Source of the DNA: Planosporangium sp963837285
GTDB taxonomy: Bacteria > Actinomycetota > Actinomycetes > Mycobacteriales > Micromonosporaceae
NCBI GenBank assembly: GCA_963837285.1
Contig: CAWIMS010000006.1
Coordinates: forward strand, 310,001 to 374,000
Direction: 5' to 3'
DNA length: 64,000 nucleotides
The notes under the pieces: generated by a model
What the model saw: the letters and a program-made list of their open reading frames with translations, nothing else
What the model was told of the DNA's origin: nothing
Databases searched by the model: none
Part shown: in pieces, positions 25,543 to 34,342 of the stretch
Layout: every line of letters starts with the position of its first letter
How positions within the stretch are numbered: position 1 is the stretch's first letter
Position numbers and translations under genes: made by a program

Positions 25543-26574
25543 TCAATCCCGAGGGTGTCGGGCGGCGAGGTCGGCCAGCCAGGCGTTGTAGGCGTCGAGG
25601 CGGGCCTCGTCGTCGTCGACGTCACCATCGCGGGTGACGGCGGTGCCGCCCGGCGTGGCTTGGAGGTACCGGTCGAGGTTGGCCCGGCGGGCCTGTTCCA
25701 CCCAGCGCAGCCGGGTACCGGTGCGGGTGCGGCCGAGCAGCCAGGGAAACAGGGCGGCCACCACGAGGCCGATCATGATGGTGTCCCCGCCGATCCACAT
25801 CACCGCGCCGCCCCAGTGCACGTCGGTGACCAGTGTTGGACCCCAGGTGTGGTGCTGGGCGGCGTACGCCGGCCACGGTTCGTTGTTGGTCATCAGCAGG
25901 GTGATGCCGGTGAACGTGTCGATCGGCATGACCAGCAGGATGATCAGCATCTTGGCCGGGTAGGACAACCGCCAGCGGATCGGCTCGTCGCCGAACCCGG
26001 GCAGGAAGTACAGGTAGCCGGCGACGAGGTAGGCGAGTTGCTCGCCGACCTCCGCCGTGTGGTTGGTGACCACGAGGTTGTTGAACGAGGTCAGGTGGGT
26101 GTACACGACAACGGCCGCGTAGATCGGGACGGCGGCCACCGGGCAGGTGAGGATGGTCACCGGTCGCGACCGCAGCAGCCGTTTAAGGGCGGTATGTACC
26201 GGGTTCCGGCTGGCGTGCAGGGCCAGGATGAGCGGCCGGCCGGTAACGAGCAGCGCCGGGGCAACCATGATCAACATAAGGTGTTGGATCATGTGTACCC
26301 AGAAGAACATGGTGTCGTAGACCGCGACGACGCTCGTCAGCGCGATGGCGATGACCGCGAGCCCGCCGAAGAACGCCGCCGCCCGCGCCAGCGGCCAGGG
26401 CCTGGCCGGGTGCCGGCGGCGCACCCGCACCATGCCCCAGCCGTACAGGACGGCGGCCACCAGCAGCGGGACGGCCACCCCCACGGCGACGTGCCATTGG
26501 GTGAGCACGTCGGCCGCCGTCGGCGCCGTGGTCGACGGCGGTGATGCCAGGACGGTCAACAGCAGACTCCTCAT
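25543..26574 (-). CDS. CtaG-type cytochrome c oxidase assembly factor
   Basis: 343 residues from the ATG at 26574 (ribosome site weak; upstream in-frame starts are possible). Seven or so membrane helices carry caa3_CtaG family marks: FFWVHMIQHLMLIMVAPALL (His-x-x-Gln-His), the loop TGRPLILALHASRNP, VVTNHTAEVG, PAKMLIILLVMPIDTFTGIT and VHWGGAVMWIGGD. It should help insert copper into the oxidase CuA or CuB centre. It is divergent from the CopD-CtaG fusion, with which it shares a 398-base promoter region, so the two assembly factors may be co-regulated. The C-terminal 70 residues (RRANLDRYLQATPGG and on) are cytoplasmic and hydrophilic. Confidence 0.87.
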   Translation of the reverse strand: MRSLLLTVLASPPSTTAPTAADVLTQWHVAVGVAVPLLVAAVLYGWGMVRVRRRHPARPWPLARAAAFFGGLAVIAIALTSVVAVYDTMFFWVHMIQHLMLIMVAPALLVTGRPLILALHASRNPVHTALKRLLRSRPVTILTCPVAAVPIYAAVVVYTHLTSFNNLVVTNHTAEVGEQLAYLVAGYLYFLPGFGDEPIRWRLSYPAKMLIILLVMPIDTFTGITLLMTNNEPWPAYAAQHHTWGPTLVTDVHWGGAVMWIGGDTIMIGLVVAALFPWLLGRTRTGTRLRWVEQARRANLDRYLQATPGGTAVTRDGDVDDDEARLDAYNAWLADLAARHPRD

Positions 26575-26972
26575 ACTGGCCGCCGGCGAGGGCCTCGCGG
26601 CGCGGCCGGCAGTGCGGATGGGCTGCGCGGCCGGGGCTGCGGTGACCAGTTTGCCGACGGTCGGATCCTCGCCAGCGACGCTGACGTTGCTCGGTCTCCA
26701 CCGATGAGGGTAGGGCAGCGTGGACTGCGCCTGCGCGCCGGGAGGCCGGTGCAGCGACGCCGGCAGCGCGGTCCCGTGCCCTCGGGCAGGACCACGTGGA
26801 TACCGCAGCGAGGGGGCCGGCCACGGCCGCGCGGTACCGGCGGTTCTAGGGTGGGCATCGACCACAAGTGCCGCGCGGCGGCGCGGGGGTACGAGCGCGG
26901 TTGCGGGTCGCTGGACCGCGGAAGGGGAGGGCGGCGACGATAGTCCAGGTAACTCGCTCGGGCTGGGTGAAG
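26575..26972. other. 398-bp divergent intergenic region
   Basis: Separates the CtaG gene and the CopD-CtaG fusion gene. It is GC-rich, and I could not find a clear -35/-10 pair or a CsoR- or CueR-type copper operator. A GGAAGGGGAGGG purine stretch at 26919-26930 might be a ribosome site for an earlier start of the fusion gene. Confidence 0.4.
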
Positions 26973-28973
26973 ATGGCCGTCGCCGGGGGGCTGATGGCTT
27001 GCGCCGTGGTGCTGGCAGTTGCGCTGTCCTCCGGCGCATGGGCGTACCAAGTGCTGGGTACCGGCGATCCGGGAGTGGTGACCCGGCTCGGCGCGCCGCT
27101 GCTGCGGCTGGCCGCCGACGCCGCCGCCACGGTGTGCGTCGGTTCCCTGGCGTACACGGTGTTCTTCACCCCGCCGCAGCCGTCCGGCGTGGTATCCCCG
27201 CCGGGGTACGCAGCGGCGCGAACCGCCGCCCGGTGGGCGACCGGCTGGGCGGTGGCGGCGTTGCTCCTGGTGCCCTTCGAGGCGGCGGCCAGCGCCGGGT
27301 TGCCGCTGGGCCGGGTGCTGACCCCGGCCGGTATGGTCGCTCTGACCGGGGCGCTGGGCGGGCCGCGGGCGTGGCTGGCGACGGCCGGTATGGCTGCCGT
27401 GGTGGCGGTCGGGTGCCGCCGGACGCTGCGCTGGCAGCCGTACGCCGTTCTGCTGAGCCTGGCGGTCCTGGCGCTGCTGCCGCCGCTGGCGGTGGGCCAC
27501 TCCTCATCGCAGACCGGGCATGATCTGGCTACCGCGGCGATCGTGCTGCACGTGCCGGCGGCGGTGCTCTGGCTGGGCGTGCTGGTCGCGCTCGGCCGCG
27601 GCCCGCGGGTTGCCGCTGGCTCACCCGCGGTACTGCGCCGGTACCGGCGGATGGCGGCCGGCTGCTGGCTGGTGCTCGGGTACTCGGGTGTGGTGGACGC
27701 GCTGGTGCTGGTGCCGGCGCCGGCCCTGATCACAACCGGTTACGGGCTGCTGGTGGTCGCCAAGATCGTGGTTCTGGCGGTGCTGGGTCTCCTGGGCGTC
27801 CGGCTGCGGCGGCGGGCCGCGGCGGCGTGGCGGTGGCTGCTGGCCGGCGAGCTGGTGCTGCTGGCCGCCACGTTCGGGGCTTCGGTGGGCCTGGTGGCCC
27901 TGCCGCCGCCCGCGTTCGTCGGCTCGGCGGTCACCGGCGACCAGACCCTGCTCGGCTACGACCTGGTTCATCCACCGACGCTGGCCCGGTTGGCGCTGGA
28001 CTGGCGCGTCGAGGTGTTCTTCGCACCGCTGTGTGCCGTGCTCGCGGTGGCGTACCTGCTCGGCGTGCGCCGGCTGGGACGCACCGGCCGGTCCTGGCCG
28101 GCTGGGCGGACAGCCTGCTGGCTGGGGGGCTGTCTGGTGCTGTTGCTGGCGACGTCGTCGGGTCTGGGCCGGTACGGGGCGGCGATGTTCAGCCTGGAGA
28201 CCGCGTCACACATGCTGATCGGCATGCTGGCACCGGTGCTGTTCGCCGCCGGCAGCCCACTGACGCTCGCCGAGCAGGCGCTCCCCGCGGCCGGGCCGGA
28301 CGAACTGCCCGGCCCACGGGAGTGGCTGGCAGCCCTGCGCGGCGGCGCGGTGCTGCGGCTGCTGACCCAGCCGCTGGTCAGCGCCGGCCTGTTCGTCGCC
28401 GCGCCATTCCTGCTGTACTTCACCGCCGGCTACGACCTGATGGTGCGCTACCACTGGGCGCATGTGGCGATGGACGCGGTGTTCCTGGTGATCGGGTACC
28501 TGTTCGCCTGGACCGTGGTGGGCGCCGACCCGCCACCCCGCCCGACGCCGCACCTGCTGCGGCTCGGGGTGCTGCTGGCGGCGATGCCGTTCGACATCCT
28601 GTTCGGGGCGGCGGTGATCGGGTCGCACCGGATCATCGGCGACGGCCCGGCCAGCGCGAACATGTACTCGGCGCTGGCCCTGCCGTGGGTGCGCAGCCTC
28701 GCCGCCGATCAGCGGGCCGGTGGCGTGATCGCGCTGATACTGGGCGAGCTGGCGGTCCTGGTCGCGCTGGTGCTGCTGATCGCCGGTTGGCAACGGGCCG
28801 ACGATGCCGGCAGCGAGTACCTGCGGCTGGTGGAGCAGTTTGCCGGTGCGGATCGCGGGCTACCCGCGGAAGGTGCGCAGCCGCAGGCTGTTGGAGACCA
28901 CGAGCAGCGAGGACAGCGCCATGGCGGCGCTGGAGATGAGCGGGTTGAGCAGCCCGGCCGCGGCCACCGGTAG
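26973..28973 (+). CDS. CopD-CtaG fusion: copper import and oxidase assembly membrane protein
   Basis: 666 residues if started at ATG 26973 (MAVAGGLMACAVVLAVALSS); earlier in-frame starts up to 26868 are possible. Residues 1-330 have eight or so helices with the CopD pattern (VLHVPAAVLWLGVLVALGRG, YRRMAAGCWLVLGYSGVVDA, GYGLLVVAKIVVLAVLGLL). Residues 335-625 are a CtaG domain (FSLETASHMLIGMLAPVLFA, YDLMVRYHWAHVAMDAVFLV, GVLLAAMPFDILFGAAV). Such fusions, known in actinobacteria, would pass copper entering through CopD straight to oxidase assembly. The last 37 codons overlap the end of the CopA gene on the other strand and look like an antisense by-product (Gln/Gly/Arg-rich), so the natural stop may have been lost. 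Confidence 0.86.
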   Translation: MAVAGGLMACAVVLAVALSSGAWAYQVLGTGDPGVVTRLGAPLLRLAADAAATVCVGSLAYTVFFTPPQPSGVVSPPGYAAARTAARWATGWAVAALLLVPFEAAASAGLPLGRVLTPAGMVALTGALGGPRAWLATAGMAAVVAVGCRRTLRWQPYAVLLSLAVLALLPPLAVGHSSSQTGHDLATAAIVLHVPAAVLWLGVLVALGRGPRVAAGSPAVLRRYRRMAAGCWLVLGYSGVVDALVLVPAPALITTGYGLLVVAKIVVLAVLGLLGVRLRRRAAAAWRWLLAGELVLLAATFGASVGLVALPPPAFVGSAVTGDQTLLGYDLVHPPTLARLALDWRVEVFFAPLCAVLAVAYLLGVRRLGRTGRSWPAGRTACWLGGCLVLLLATSSGLGRYGAAMFSLETASHMLIGMLAPVLFAAGSPLTLAEQALPAAGPDELPGPREWLAALRGGAVLRLLTQPLVSAGLFVAAPFLLYFTAGYDLMVRYHWAHVAMDAVFLVIGYLFAWTVVGADPPPRPTPHLLRLGVLLAAMPFDILFGAAVIGSHRIIGDGPASANMYSALALPWVRSLAADQRAGGVIALILGELAVLVALVLLIAGWQRADDAGSEYLRLVEQFAGADRGLPAEGAQPQAVGDHEQRGQRHGGAGDERVEQPGRGHR

Positions 28974-31127
28974 CGCCGCGAGGTTGTACCCGAACGCCCA
29001 CACCAGGTTGACCCGGATCGTGCGCAGCGTGGCCCGGGCCAGCGTCACCGCGGCCGGCACCACGTCGAGGTCGTCGCGGACCAGGATCAGATCCGCGGCG
29101 CCGAGGGCCACGTCGGTGCCGGTGACCACCGCCATGCCGAGCTCGGCGCGGGCCAGCGCGGGCGCGTCGTTGACCCCGTCGCCGACCATGGCGACGGTCC
29201 GGCCGGCGGCCTGCAGCTTGCCGACGACGGCGGCCTTGTCGGCGGGCAGCACCTCCGCGACGATCTCGTCCACGCCGACCCGGGCGCCGACCGCATCGGC
29301 GGTGGCCCGGCTGTCGCCGGTCAGCAACACGGTCCGCAGGCCCAGCCGGCGCAGCGCTGCCACGGCCGCCGGTGCCGAAGGTTTGATCGTGTCAGCCAGC
29401 GCGAACGCGCCGGCGACGGCGCCGTCGCGAGCCACCAGCACCTCGGTGCAGCCGCGCGTGGTCCAGGCGGCCCGGGTGTCGGTCAGGTCGGACGGCAGCG
29501 CAATGCCGGCGTCGGCGAACAGCCGGGCCGAGCCGACGACGATGTCTTGGCCGTCCACCCGGCCCCGCGCGCCGAGCCCGGCCAGCCCGACGAACCCCTC
29601 GACTGCGGGCAGGGTACCGACCTCGCCGCGGACGTACCGGCTAATCGCCCTGGCCAGGGCATGTTCGGAGGCGTGCTCCACGGCGCCGGCCGAGGCGAGC
29701 AGCGCCGCACGGTCGACTCCGGCGGCGATCCATTCGCCGGTCACCGACATCCGCCCGGTGGTCAGGGTGCCGGTCTTGTCGAGCACTACGGTGTCGATCG
29801 CGTGGGCAGCTTCCAGCGCGTGGTGACCCTTGATGAAGATGCCCAGCTGCGCGCCACGGCCTGAGGCGGCCAGCAGCGCGGTCGGCGTGGCCAGGCCCAG
29901 CGCGCACGGACACGCGATGATCAGAACGGTCAATGCAGCGTTGAAGGCGATCTGGGCCGGCTCGCCGAGCAGCAGCCGGACAGCGCAGGTGAACACCGCC
30001 AGGGCGACCACCCCGGGTACGAACACGGCGCTGATCCGGTCGGCGATCCGCTGTATCCGGGCCTTGTCGGTCTGCGCACGCTCGACCAGGCCGACCATCT
30101 GCGCGAGCTGGGTGTCCTGGCCGACCCGGTTGGCCCGGACCACCAGCCGGCCGGTAAGCGCCACGGTCGCGCCGGTCACCGGCTGCCCGGCGCCGACCTC
30201 CACCGGTACCGATTCCCCGGTCATCGCGCTGGTGTCCACCGCGCTCGCACCGGACTCCACCATCCCGTCGGTCGCGATGGTGCCGCCTGGACGAACCACG
30301 AACCGGTCACCGACGCGCAACGCCTCGATCGGCACCACGTGCTCGCTGCCGTCGTCACGCAGTACCGTCACGTCCCTGGCGCCGAGGCGGGCCAGCGCGC
30401 GCAGCGCGTCGCCGGCGGCGCGCTTGGCCTTGGCCTCGAACAACCGCCCGGCCAGCACGAAGACCGTGACAGCGGCGACCACGTCCAGGTAGATCGAGCC
30501 GCTGGGCTGCAGGAGCAGACCCCACCCGCCGTCGGCGTGCCCGGCGCCACTGTGCGCGAAGATCGTGTAGATCGACCAGCCGGACGCGGCCACGATGCCC
30601 AACGACACCAGCGTGTCCATCGAGCTGCCGCCGTGCCGCGCGGCGGCGAGCGCCCGGCGGTGAAACGGCCACGCGCACCAGGTCGCCACCGGCACGGTCA
30701 GCGCGAGCAGCAGCCACGTCCAGCCAGGAAAACGCAGCGACGGCACCAGGACCAGCGTGATCGACAGGTCCGCCATCGGGGTACCCAGCAGCAGCGCCAC
30801 GACCAGCCGCCGCCACAGGTACCGGACCCCGTCGCCGTCCGGCTCGGTGGGTCGGGCCGGTTCGACCGGCGTCGCCTGGTAGCCGGCCCGTTCGATCTGC
30901 GCCACCAGGTCCTGTACGGACACGCTGTCGGGAGCACGTACGGATGCCTTCTCGGTGGCGTAATTCACGCTCGCCGAGACCCCGTCCAGCTTGTTGAGCT
31001 GCCGCTGCACCCTTGCCGCACATGCGGCGCAGGTCATCCCACCCACGGCGAGTTCCACCGCGCGACGGCTGTCTTCGTCGAGGTCACCGACCGGCGGCGC
31101 CAGGGACATCCGTAAACCCGCTCTCAT
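28860..31127 (-). CDS. Copper-transporting P1B-type ATPase (CopA-like)
   Basis: 755 residues; ATG 31127, or 31109 giving MSLAPPVGD. An N-terminal heavy-metal domain has GMTCAACAARV (Cys33, Cys36). Actuator motif TGES, transmembrane metal site ACPCALG, phosphorylation site DKTGTLT, and hinge GDGVNDAPALA are all intact, with the CPC motif and later Asn/Met-Ser-Ser pattern (NPLISSAAMALSS) of Cu(I) exporters. It exports Cu(I) across the membrane at the expense of ATP. The gene converges on and overlaps by 114 bp the CopD-CtaG fusion gene, pairing a copper importer and an exporter tail to tail. I saw no CsoR or CueR gene beside it. Confidence 0.93.
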   Translation of the reverse strand: MRAGLRMSLAPPVGDLDEDSRRAVELAVGGMTCAACAARVQRQLNKLDGVSASVNYATEKASVRAPDSVSVQDLVAQIERAGYQATPVEPARPTEPDGDGVRYLWRRLVVALLLGTPMADLSITLVLVPSLRFPGWTWLLLALTVPVATWCAWPFHRRALAAARHGGSSMDTLVSLGIVAASGWSIYTIFAHSGAGHADGGWGLLLQPSGSIYLDVVAAVTVFVLAGRLFEAKAKRAAGDALRALARLGARDVTVLRDDGSEHVVPIEALRVGDRFVVRPGGTIATDGMVESGASAVDTSAMTGESVPVEVGAGQPVTGATVALTGRLVVRANRVGQDTQLAQMVGLVERAQTDKARIQRIADRISAVFVPGVVALAVFTCAVRLLLGEPAQIAFNAALTVLIIACPCALGLATPTALLAASGRGAQLGIFIKGHHALEAAHAIDTVVLDKTGTLTTGRMSVTGEWIAAGVDRAALLASAGAVEHASEHALARAISRYVRGEVGTLPAVEGFVGLAGLGARGRVDGQDIVVGSARLFADAGIALPSDLTDTRAAWTTRGCTEVLVARDGAVAGAFALADTIKPSAPAAVAALRRLGLRTVLLTGDSRATADAVGARVGVDEIVAEVLPADKAAVVGKLQAAGRTVAMVGDGVNDAPALARAELGMAVVTGTDVALGAADLILVRDDLDVVPAAVTLARATLRTIRVNLVWAFGYNLAALPVAAAGLLNPLISSAAMALSSLLVVSNSLRLRTFRG

Positions 31128-31298
31128 ACCGACTGTTCAACCGCTGACACGCCGCCCGCCGGAATCGGTCGCTGGTTGCCGACCACCACCGCCCGGCGAC
31201 GCGGCCTCCGCTCACCACAAGGCTTTCCCACCATACGGGGCTGGCCGGACCACCAAGCGGGCGGCGCTCCGGCCGCACGGGCAACCGCCGGCGCCACG

Positions 31299-31958
31299 CT
31301 ACCGACCGTTTCGTCGCTGCGGTTGGCCGGCCAGCGCCGTCCGTTCGCCGTTGCGGCGCAGCCAGGTCCGGCGCATCACCCACAGCAGGCCGGCCTGCCC
31401 GAGCGTGACCAGATGGCGCAGCTCATGGACCGCGGTGACCACACCATGGGCGATGTCGAGCCCGCTGGTCAGCCCCAGCCCGGCACACAGGGCCGCGGCT
31501 ACCGGCAGGTAGGCGCCGGCCAGCCTGGGCCGCACACCGGCAACCAGAAACCCGCCCGCGACCGCCGTATCCAGTATCCCGAGCTCACCCGCGGCGCGGG
31601 CCACCCGCACGAACCCCAGCGCGCCGAGCAGATCCGGCGCGGCCAGCACCAACTGCAGCACCGCGAGGACAATCATGGCCCCCCGCAGCAGCGTCAGCGG
31701 CCGCCACCGGCGAGCCACCCGCGGCCGGTCCGCCGCAGGCCCGGTCGTCCTGGGATACGTGGGGGCCGGCACCGACACGGGCCGCAGCGGTACGACGTCG
31801 GGGGCCGGCCGCAACCGTGCCCGCGCCGACCGGCGGCAGTCCACGCACGTGTCCAGATGGGCCGCCAGATCCGCCAGATCGGGCGCGGCCACGTCGCCGA
31901 GCCGGACGGCCACCAGGTGCCGCGCCCGTGCACAAGACAACTGTTGTCTACGCCGCAC
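31299..31958 (-). CDS. Zinc-finger (anti-sigma-like) membrane protein
   Basis: About 219 residues from GTG 31958, or 213 from TTG 31940; neither has a good ribosome site. The N-terminal 60 residues resemble a zf-HC2 anti-sigma domain: CARARHLVAVRLGD, then LAAHLDTCVDC (HxxxCxxC). A Pro/Arg-rich linker follows, then four membrane helices (LLRGAMIVLAVLQLVLAAPD, LDTAVAGGFLVAG, LPVAAALCAGLGLT, LVTLGQAGLLWVM). It lies just downstream of the DUF5134-like gene (104-base gap) and may act with it. A classical cognate ECF sigma gene is not adjacent, so it could equally be a zinc-binding membrane sensor of the copper region. Confidence 0.65.
   Translation of the reverse strand: MRRRQQLSCARARHLVAVRLGDVAAPDLADLAAHLDTCVDCRRSARARLRPAPDVVPLRPVSVPAPTYPRTTGPAADRPRVARRWRPLTLLRGAMIVLAVLQLVLAAPDLLGALGFVRVARAAGELGILDTAVAGGFLVAGVRPRLAGAYLPVAAALCAGLGLTSGLDIAHGVVTAVHELRHLVTLGQAGLLWVMRRTWLRRNGERTALAGQPQRRNGR
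31935..31949. promoter_or_regulatory. AGACAACTGTTGTCT palindrome at the zinc-finger gene start
   Basis: Perfect 7-1-7 inverted repeat lying across the two possible start codons (31958 and 31940) of the zinc-finger gene. Its size and position suit a repressor operator; the core ACAAC-GTTGT recalls BlaI/CopY-family sites, but that is only a resemblance. Confidence 0.4.
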
Positions 31959-32062
31959 ACCAAGTTGGTCGCCGGTAAGAAGCCGATAGTTCCCGGAACC
32001 CGCCGCCCCGTTACTCCCTGGCGGCACTTCGCCGGGTGGCTGCCCGCCACCCGTCAGCTGGT

Positions 32063-32701
32063 CTACATCACCAGCATCATCATGCCCATCGCCGCGCTCA
32101 TCACGGCATGGGCGGCAATCGTCGGCCCGGGCGAGAACAGCCCGACGCGCGCCGCGGCGCCGGACGCCGGTACCGTCGACCAGCAGTGCCGCACCGCCCG
32201 GGCCATCCACCACAACGTCGCCAGCAGGAAATACGAGCCGAGCATCGTACGGCCGACGGTCACGTCATGCGCCGACAACGGACCGGCGCCCGACGACATC
32301 GCCATCGCCGCCATCGCGCCCGAATCGGACATCGCACCGGACATCGCACCGGCCGGCATCACCATCAGCATCCACGCCATGCCGGCCATCGCCACCGCAT
32401 GCTGCGCCGACTCCAGCCAGCCGCTGCGGGTGTCGCCGTCGACCCGCCAGAACGCCCGAACGGCGAACCAGGCGGCCGCCAGCCCGAACGTGCCCACCGA
32501 CAAGCCCCGCCAGCCGATCGGCCACGACCACGCCATCGCGATCATCACCACGCTCATCAACGAGTGGGCCGCGGCGCTCACCCGATCAGCGACCCTCACC
32601 GGAGAGTCCCTACCCGGCATCGCGCAGCGGGCCAGGCAATGCGATCCGACCAGCGTGAACACAGTAGTGAGGACCCACCGGAACGCAAGCGAACCGATCA
32701 T
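32063..32701 (-). CDS. DUF5134-like Met- and His-containing membrane protein
   Basis: 212 residues from ATG 32701, which starts MIGSLAFRWVLTTVFTLVG, the usual opening of this actinobacterial family; the longer open frame to 32833 is not protein-like. Five or six helices contain many Met and His residues (HSLMSVVMIAMAWSW, HAVAMAGMAWMLMVMPAGAM, then SGAMSDSGAMAAMAMS, and HAVMSAAMGMMMLVM at the end), suggesting Cu(I) contact. Family function is unknown. It sits between the VKOR/thioredoxin pair and the zinc-finger membrane gene, all transcribed the same way, in the copper region. Confidence 0.72.
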   Translation of the reverse strand: MIGSLAFRWVLTTVFTLVGSHCLARCAMPGRDSPVRVADRVSAAAHSLMSVVMIAMAWSWPIGWRGLSVGTFGLAAAWFAVRAFWRVDGDTRSGWLESAQHAVAMAGMAWMLMVMPAGAMSGAMSDSGAMAAMAMSSGAGPLSAHDVTVGRTMLGSYFLLATLWWMARAVRHCWSTVPASGAAARVGLFSPGPTIAAHAVMSAAMGMMMLVM

Positions 32702-32937
32702 CTCGGCCGGAACTGGGGGAGTCCGGCAGTACGCAGCATGCTCACCCTCCTGTGTCAGCGAGACCCGACGCGGTAACCAGCGCGTCATACCCCATTTCAG
32801 AACGTGCCGGCCCTCATTCTGACCGCCGGACAACTAGCCACAGACACCGGGTGCACCAAACATGTGATGCTCGAACTGGATGAACCCCGCAATCGGCAGG
32901 GCACGATCGAGCCGGACCCGGCCGCCACCGAGCGGGT

Positions 32938-33438
32938 TCAGTCGGCTGGTTCGATGATGGCGGTGCCCCAGGCGACCACAGCGAACAGCGCGACCGTGAT
33001 GATGTGGACCGCGGTGCACCATAGGCAGATCGCGTTGAGGACGAACAGTTCGGCGTAGACGAGGTAGAACACGAAGCCGACGCCGATCAGGGCGGACACC
33101 GTTCGGCCCCAGCGGATCGCCGGACGCGGGGACCGCCATGCCGGGCCGAGGCAGGCCGGCGTCATCGCCGCGAAGAAGAGCAGGCCGAGCAGGGCCACCG
33201 GGATGCCGGCGACGCTGGACTGGGCACTCGTGGTCACCTTCTGGCAGTTGATCACACCGGTTTCCGGGCAGGCCAGGGTCGTGGCAGCGGTGTAGTGCTC
33301 GACGGTGAGGTAGCCGGTGACGACGAGCCCGGCCAGGGCGAGCAGCGTGGTGACCAGCGGCAGCCAGCGCGGCACGGTCAGGGTCGACGCCGTGGCGGCG
33401 GGTCGCCGACCGGCCGGGGCGACGTCAGCCTTGGCCAT
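32938..33438 (-). CDS. VKOR-family membrane disulphide oxidoreductase
   Basis: 166 residues, four or five membrane helices. The bacterial VKOR cysteine set is complete: Cys57 and Cys65 in CPETGVINC (loop pair) and the active-site pair Cys138/Cys141 in ICLWC, with Ser77-type loop residue VAGIPVALLG. It re-oxidises a DsbA-like partner and passes electrons to menaquinone, so that exported proteins gain disulphides. Its ATG lies 14 bases inside the end of the preceding thioredoxin-like gene, so the two products are coupled. Homologues serve the DsbB role in actinobacteria. Confidence 0.92.
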   Translation of the reverse strand: MAKADVAPAGRRPAATASTLTVPRWLPLVTTLLALAGLVVTGYLTVEHYTAATTLACPETGVINCQKVTTSAQSSVAGIPVALLGLLFFAAMTPACLGPAWRSPRPAIRWGRTVSALIGVGFVFYLVYAELFVLNAICLWCTAVHIITVALFAVVAWGTAIIEPAD

Positions 33439-34342
33439 CGAGCTTGCCTTTGTATGCGGTCGCTGCGGCGCTGGTGCACACGGCGCCGGGCTGACCGTTG
33501 GTCAGTTGGCACAGCAGGGTGGTGAAGGCGTTGGCGGTGCCGCCGATCGCCTGGGTGATCGGGCTGGCCGGGTCGGACAGGGCAGCGGCGATCTGGTCGG
33601 CGGTCTTGCCGGCCAGGATCTGGGGGCTGTAGGAGGCGCCCGAGACGACGCCCTGGTTGGCGAAATCGACGAACGGAATCGAGCCGGCCGCGTCGGATGC
33701 CACGTACGGCGGCGCGTTGAAGGTCTTCAGTAGGTTCTGCTGCTGCGCGGTCGGGGTGTCCAGCGGCGCGTAGCTGTTGCCTTGCGGCTGGTTGCTCTGC
33801 GTTTCGACGCCCTGAAAGGCGAGGTACTGGCTGGTGTAGCTGGCTCCGTGGAAGCTCAGCGTCGCCGTGTCCGGGTACTCGTCGGTCGACGACGAGTGGG
33901 TTTGGCCCAGCCCGGTGAACGTGCCGAACCGCGACAGCGCGACCACCGCAGCCCATCGTTCGGCCGCGCAGTACGGGCAGTATTCCGCGCCGATGTACAC
34001 GATCAGGGGCTTGCCGTCGTCGGTGAGTACCTGCTGGCCGTTGATGGCCTTCGGCGGGTTGTCGACCTTGCCGGCGCCGACCGTGTCGAGCACGCCGGCG
34101 GGCACCCCGGCCAGCGCCGCGGTCAACTGTGTGGACGCCTGTGTCGCGGCCTTGGCCGGTGGCTTCGCCGTGCCGCCGTTCCCCGTAACCTTGACCACGA
34201 TCAAGGTGCCGAGCGCCAGTACCACCACCGCCACGGCCGCGCCGGCGATCGCCAGCCGTCTGCGGCGTTGCGCGGCCCGGCGCTGCGCGGCGGCGATCTC
34301 CCGGGCGCGCTCCTGCGCCAGCCGCCTGTTCTTCTTCGACAA
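33425..34342 (-). CDS. DUF929-type thioredoxin-fold (DsbA-like) membrane-anchored protein
   Basis: 305 residues from TTG 34342, chosen because GAGGGGAG stands seven bases upstream and the longer frame upstream is not protein-like. A charged cytoplasmic N-terminus (KKNRRLAQERAREIAAAQRR) precedes one helix (LAIAGAAVAVVVLALGTLIV). The outer domain has a thioredoxin-type VYIGAEYCPYCAAERW (Cys122, Cys125), then FGTFTGLGQTHSSSTDEYPD and a long C-terminal helical part ending with two more cysteines. It is probably the disulphide donor re-oxidised by the overlapping VKOR gene product. DUF929 activity has not, to my knowledge, been established in detail. Confidence 0.85.
   Translation of the reverse strand: MSKKNRRLAQERAREIAAAQRRAAQRRRRLAIAGAAVAVVVLALGTLIVVKVTGNGGTAKPPAKAATQASTQLTAALAGVPAGVLDTVGAGKVDNPPKAINGQQVLTDDGKPLIVYIGAEYCPYCAAERWAAVVALSRFGTFTGLGQTHSSSTDEYPDTATLSFHGASYTSQYLAFQGVETQSNQPQGNSYAPLDTPTAQQQNLLKTFNAPPYVASDAAGSIPFVDFANQGVVSGASYSPQILAGKTADQIAAALSDPASPITQAIGGTANAFTTLLCQLTNGQPGAVCTSAAATAYKGKLDGQG

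Noticed and set aside
24479..25591. Plus-strand open frame opposite the SGNH hydrolase
   Set aside because: Low-complexity Arg/Gly/Asp-rich shadow; only a short piece near 25400 (RPMLGGHLSEIKEYPRGD) looks natural and cannot be assigned.
26575..31298. CsoR- or CueR-type copper operator near the copper genes
   Set aside because: I scanned the CopA and CopD-CtaG upstream regions and found no convincing G-tract/C-tract or MerR-type dyad.
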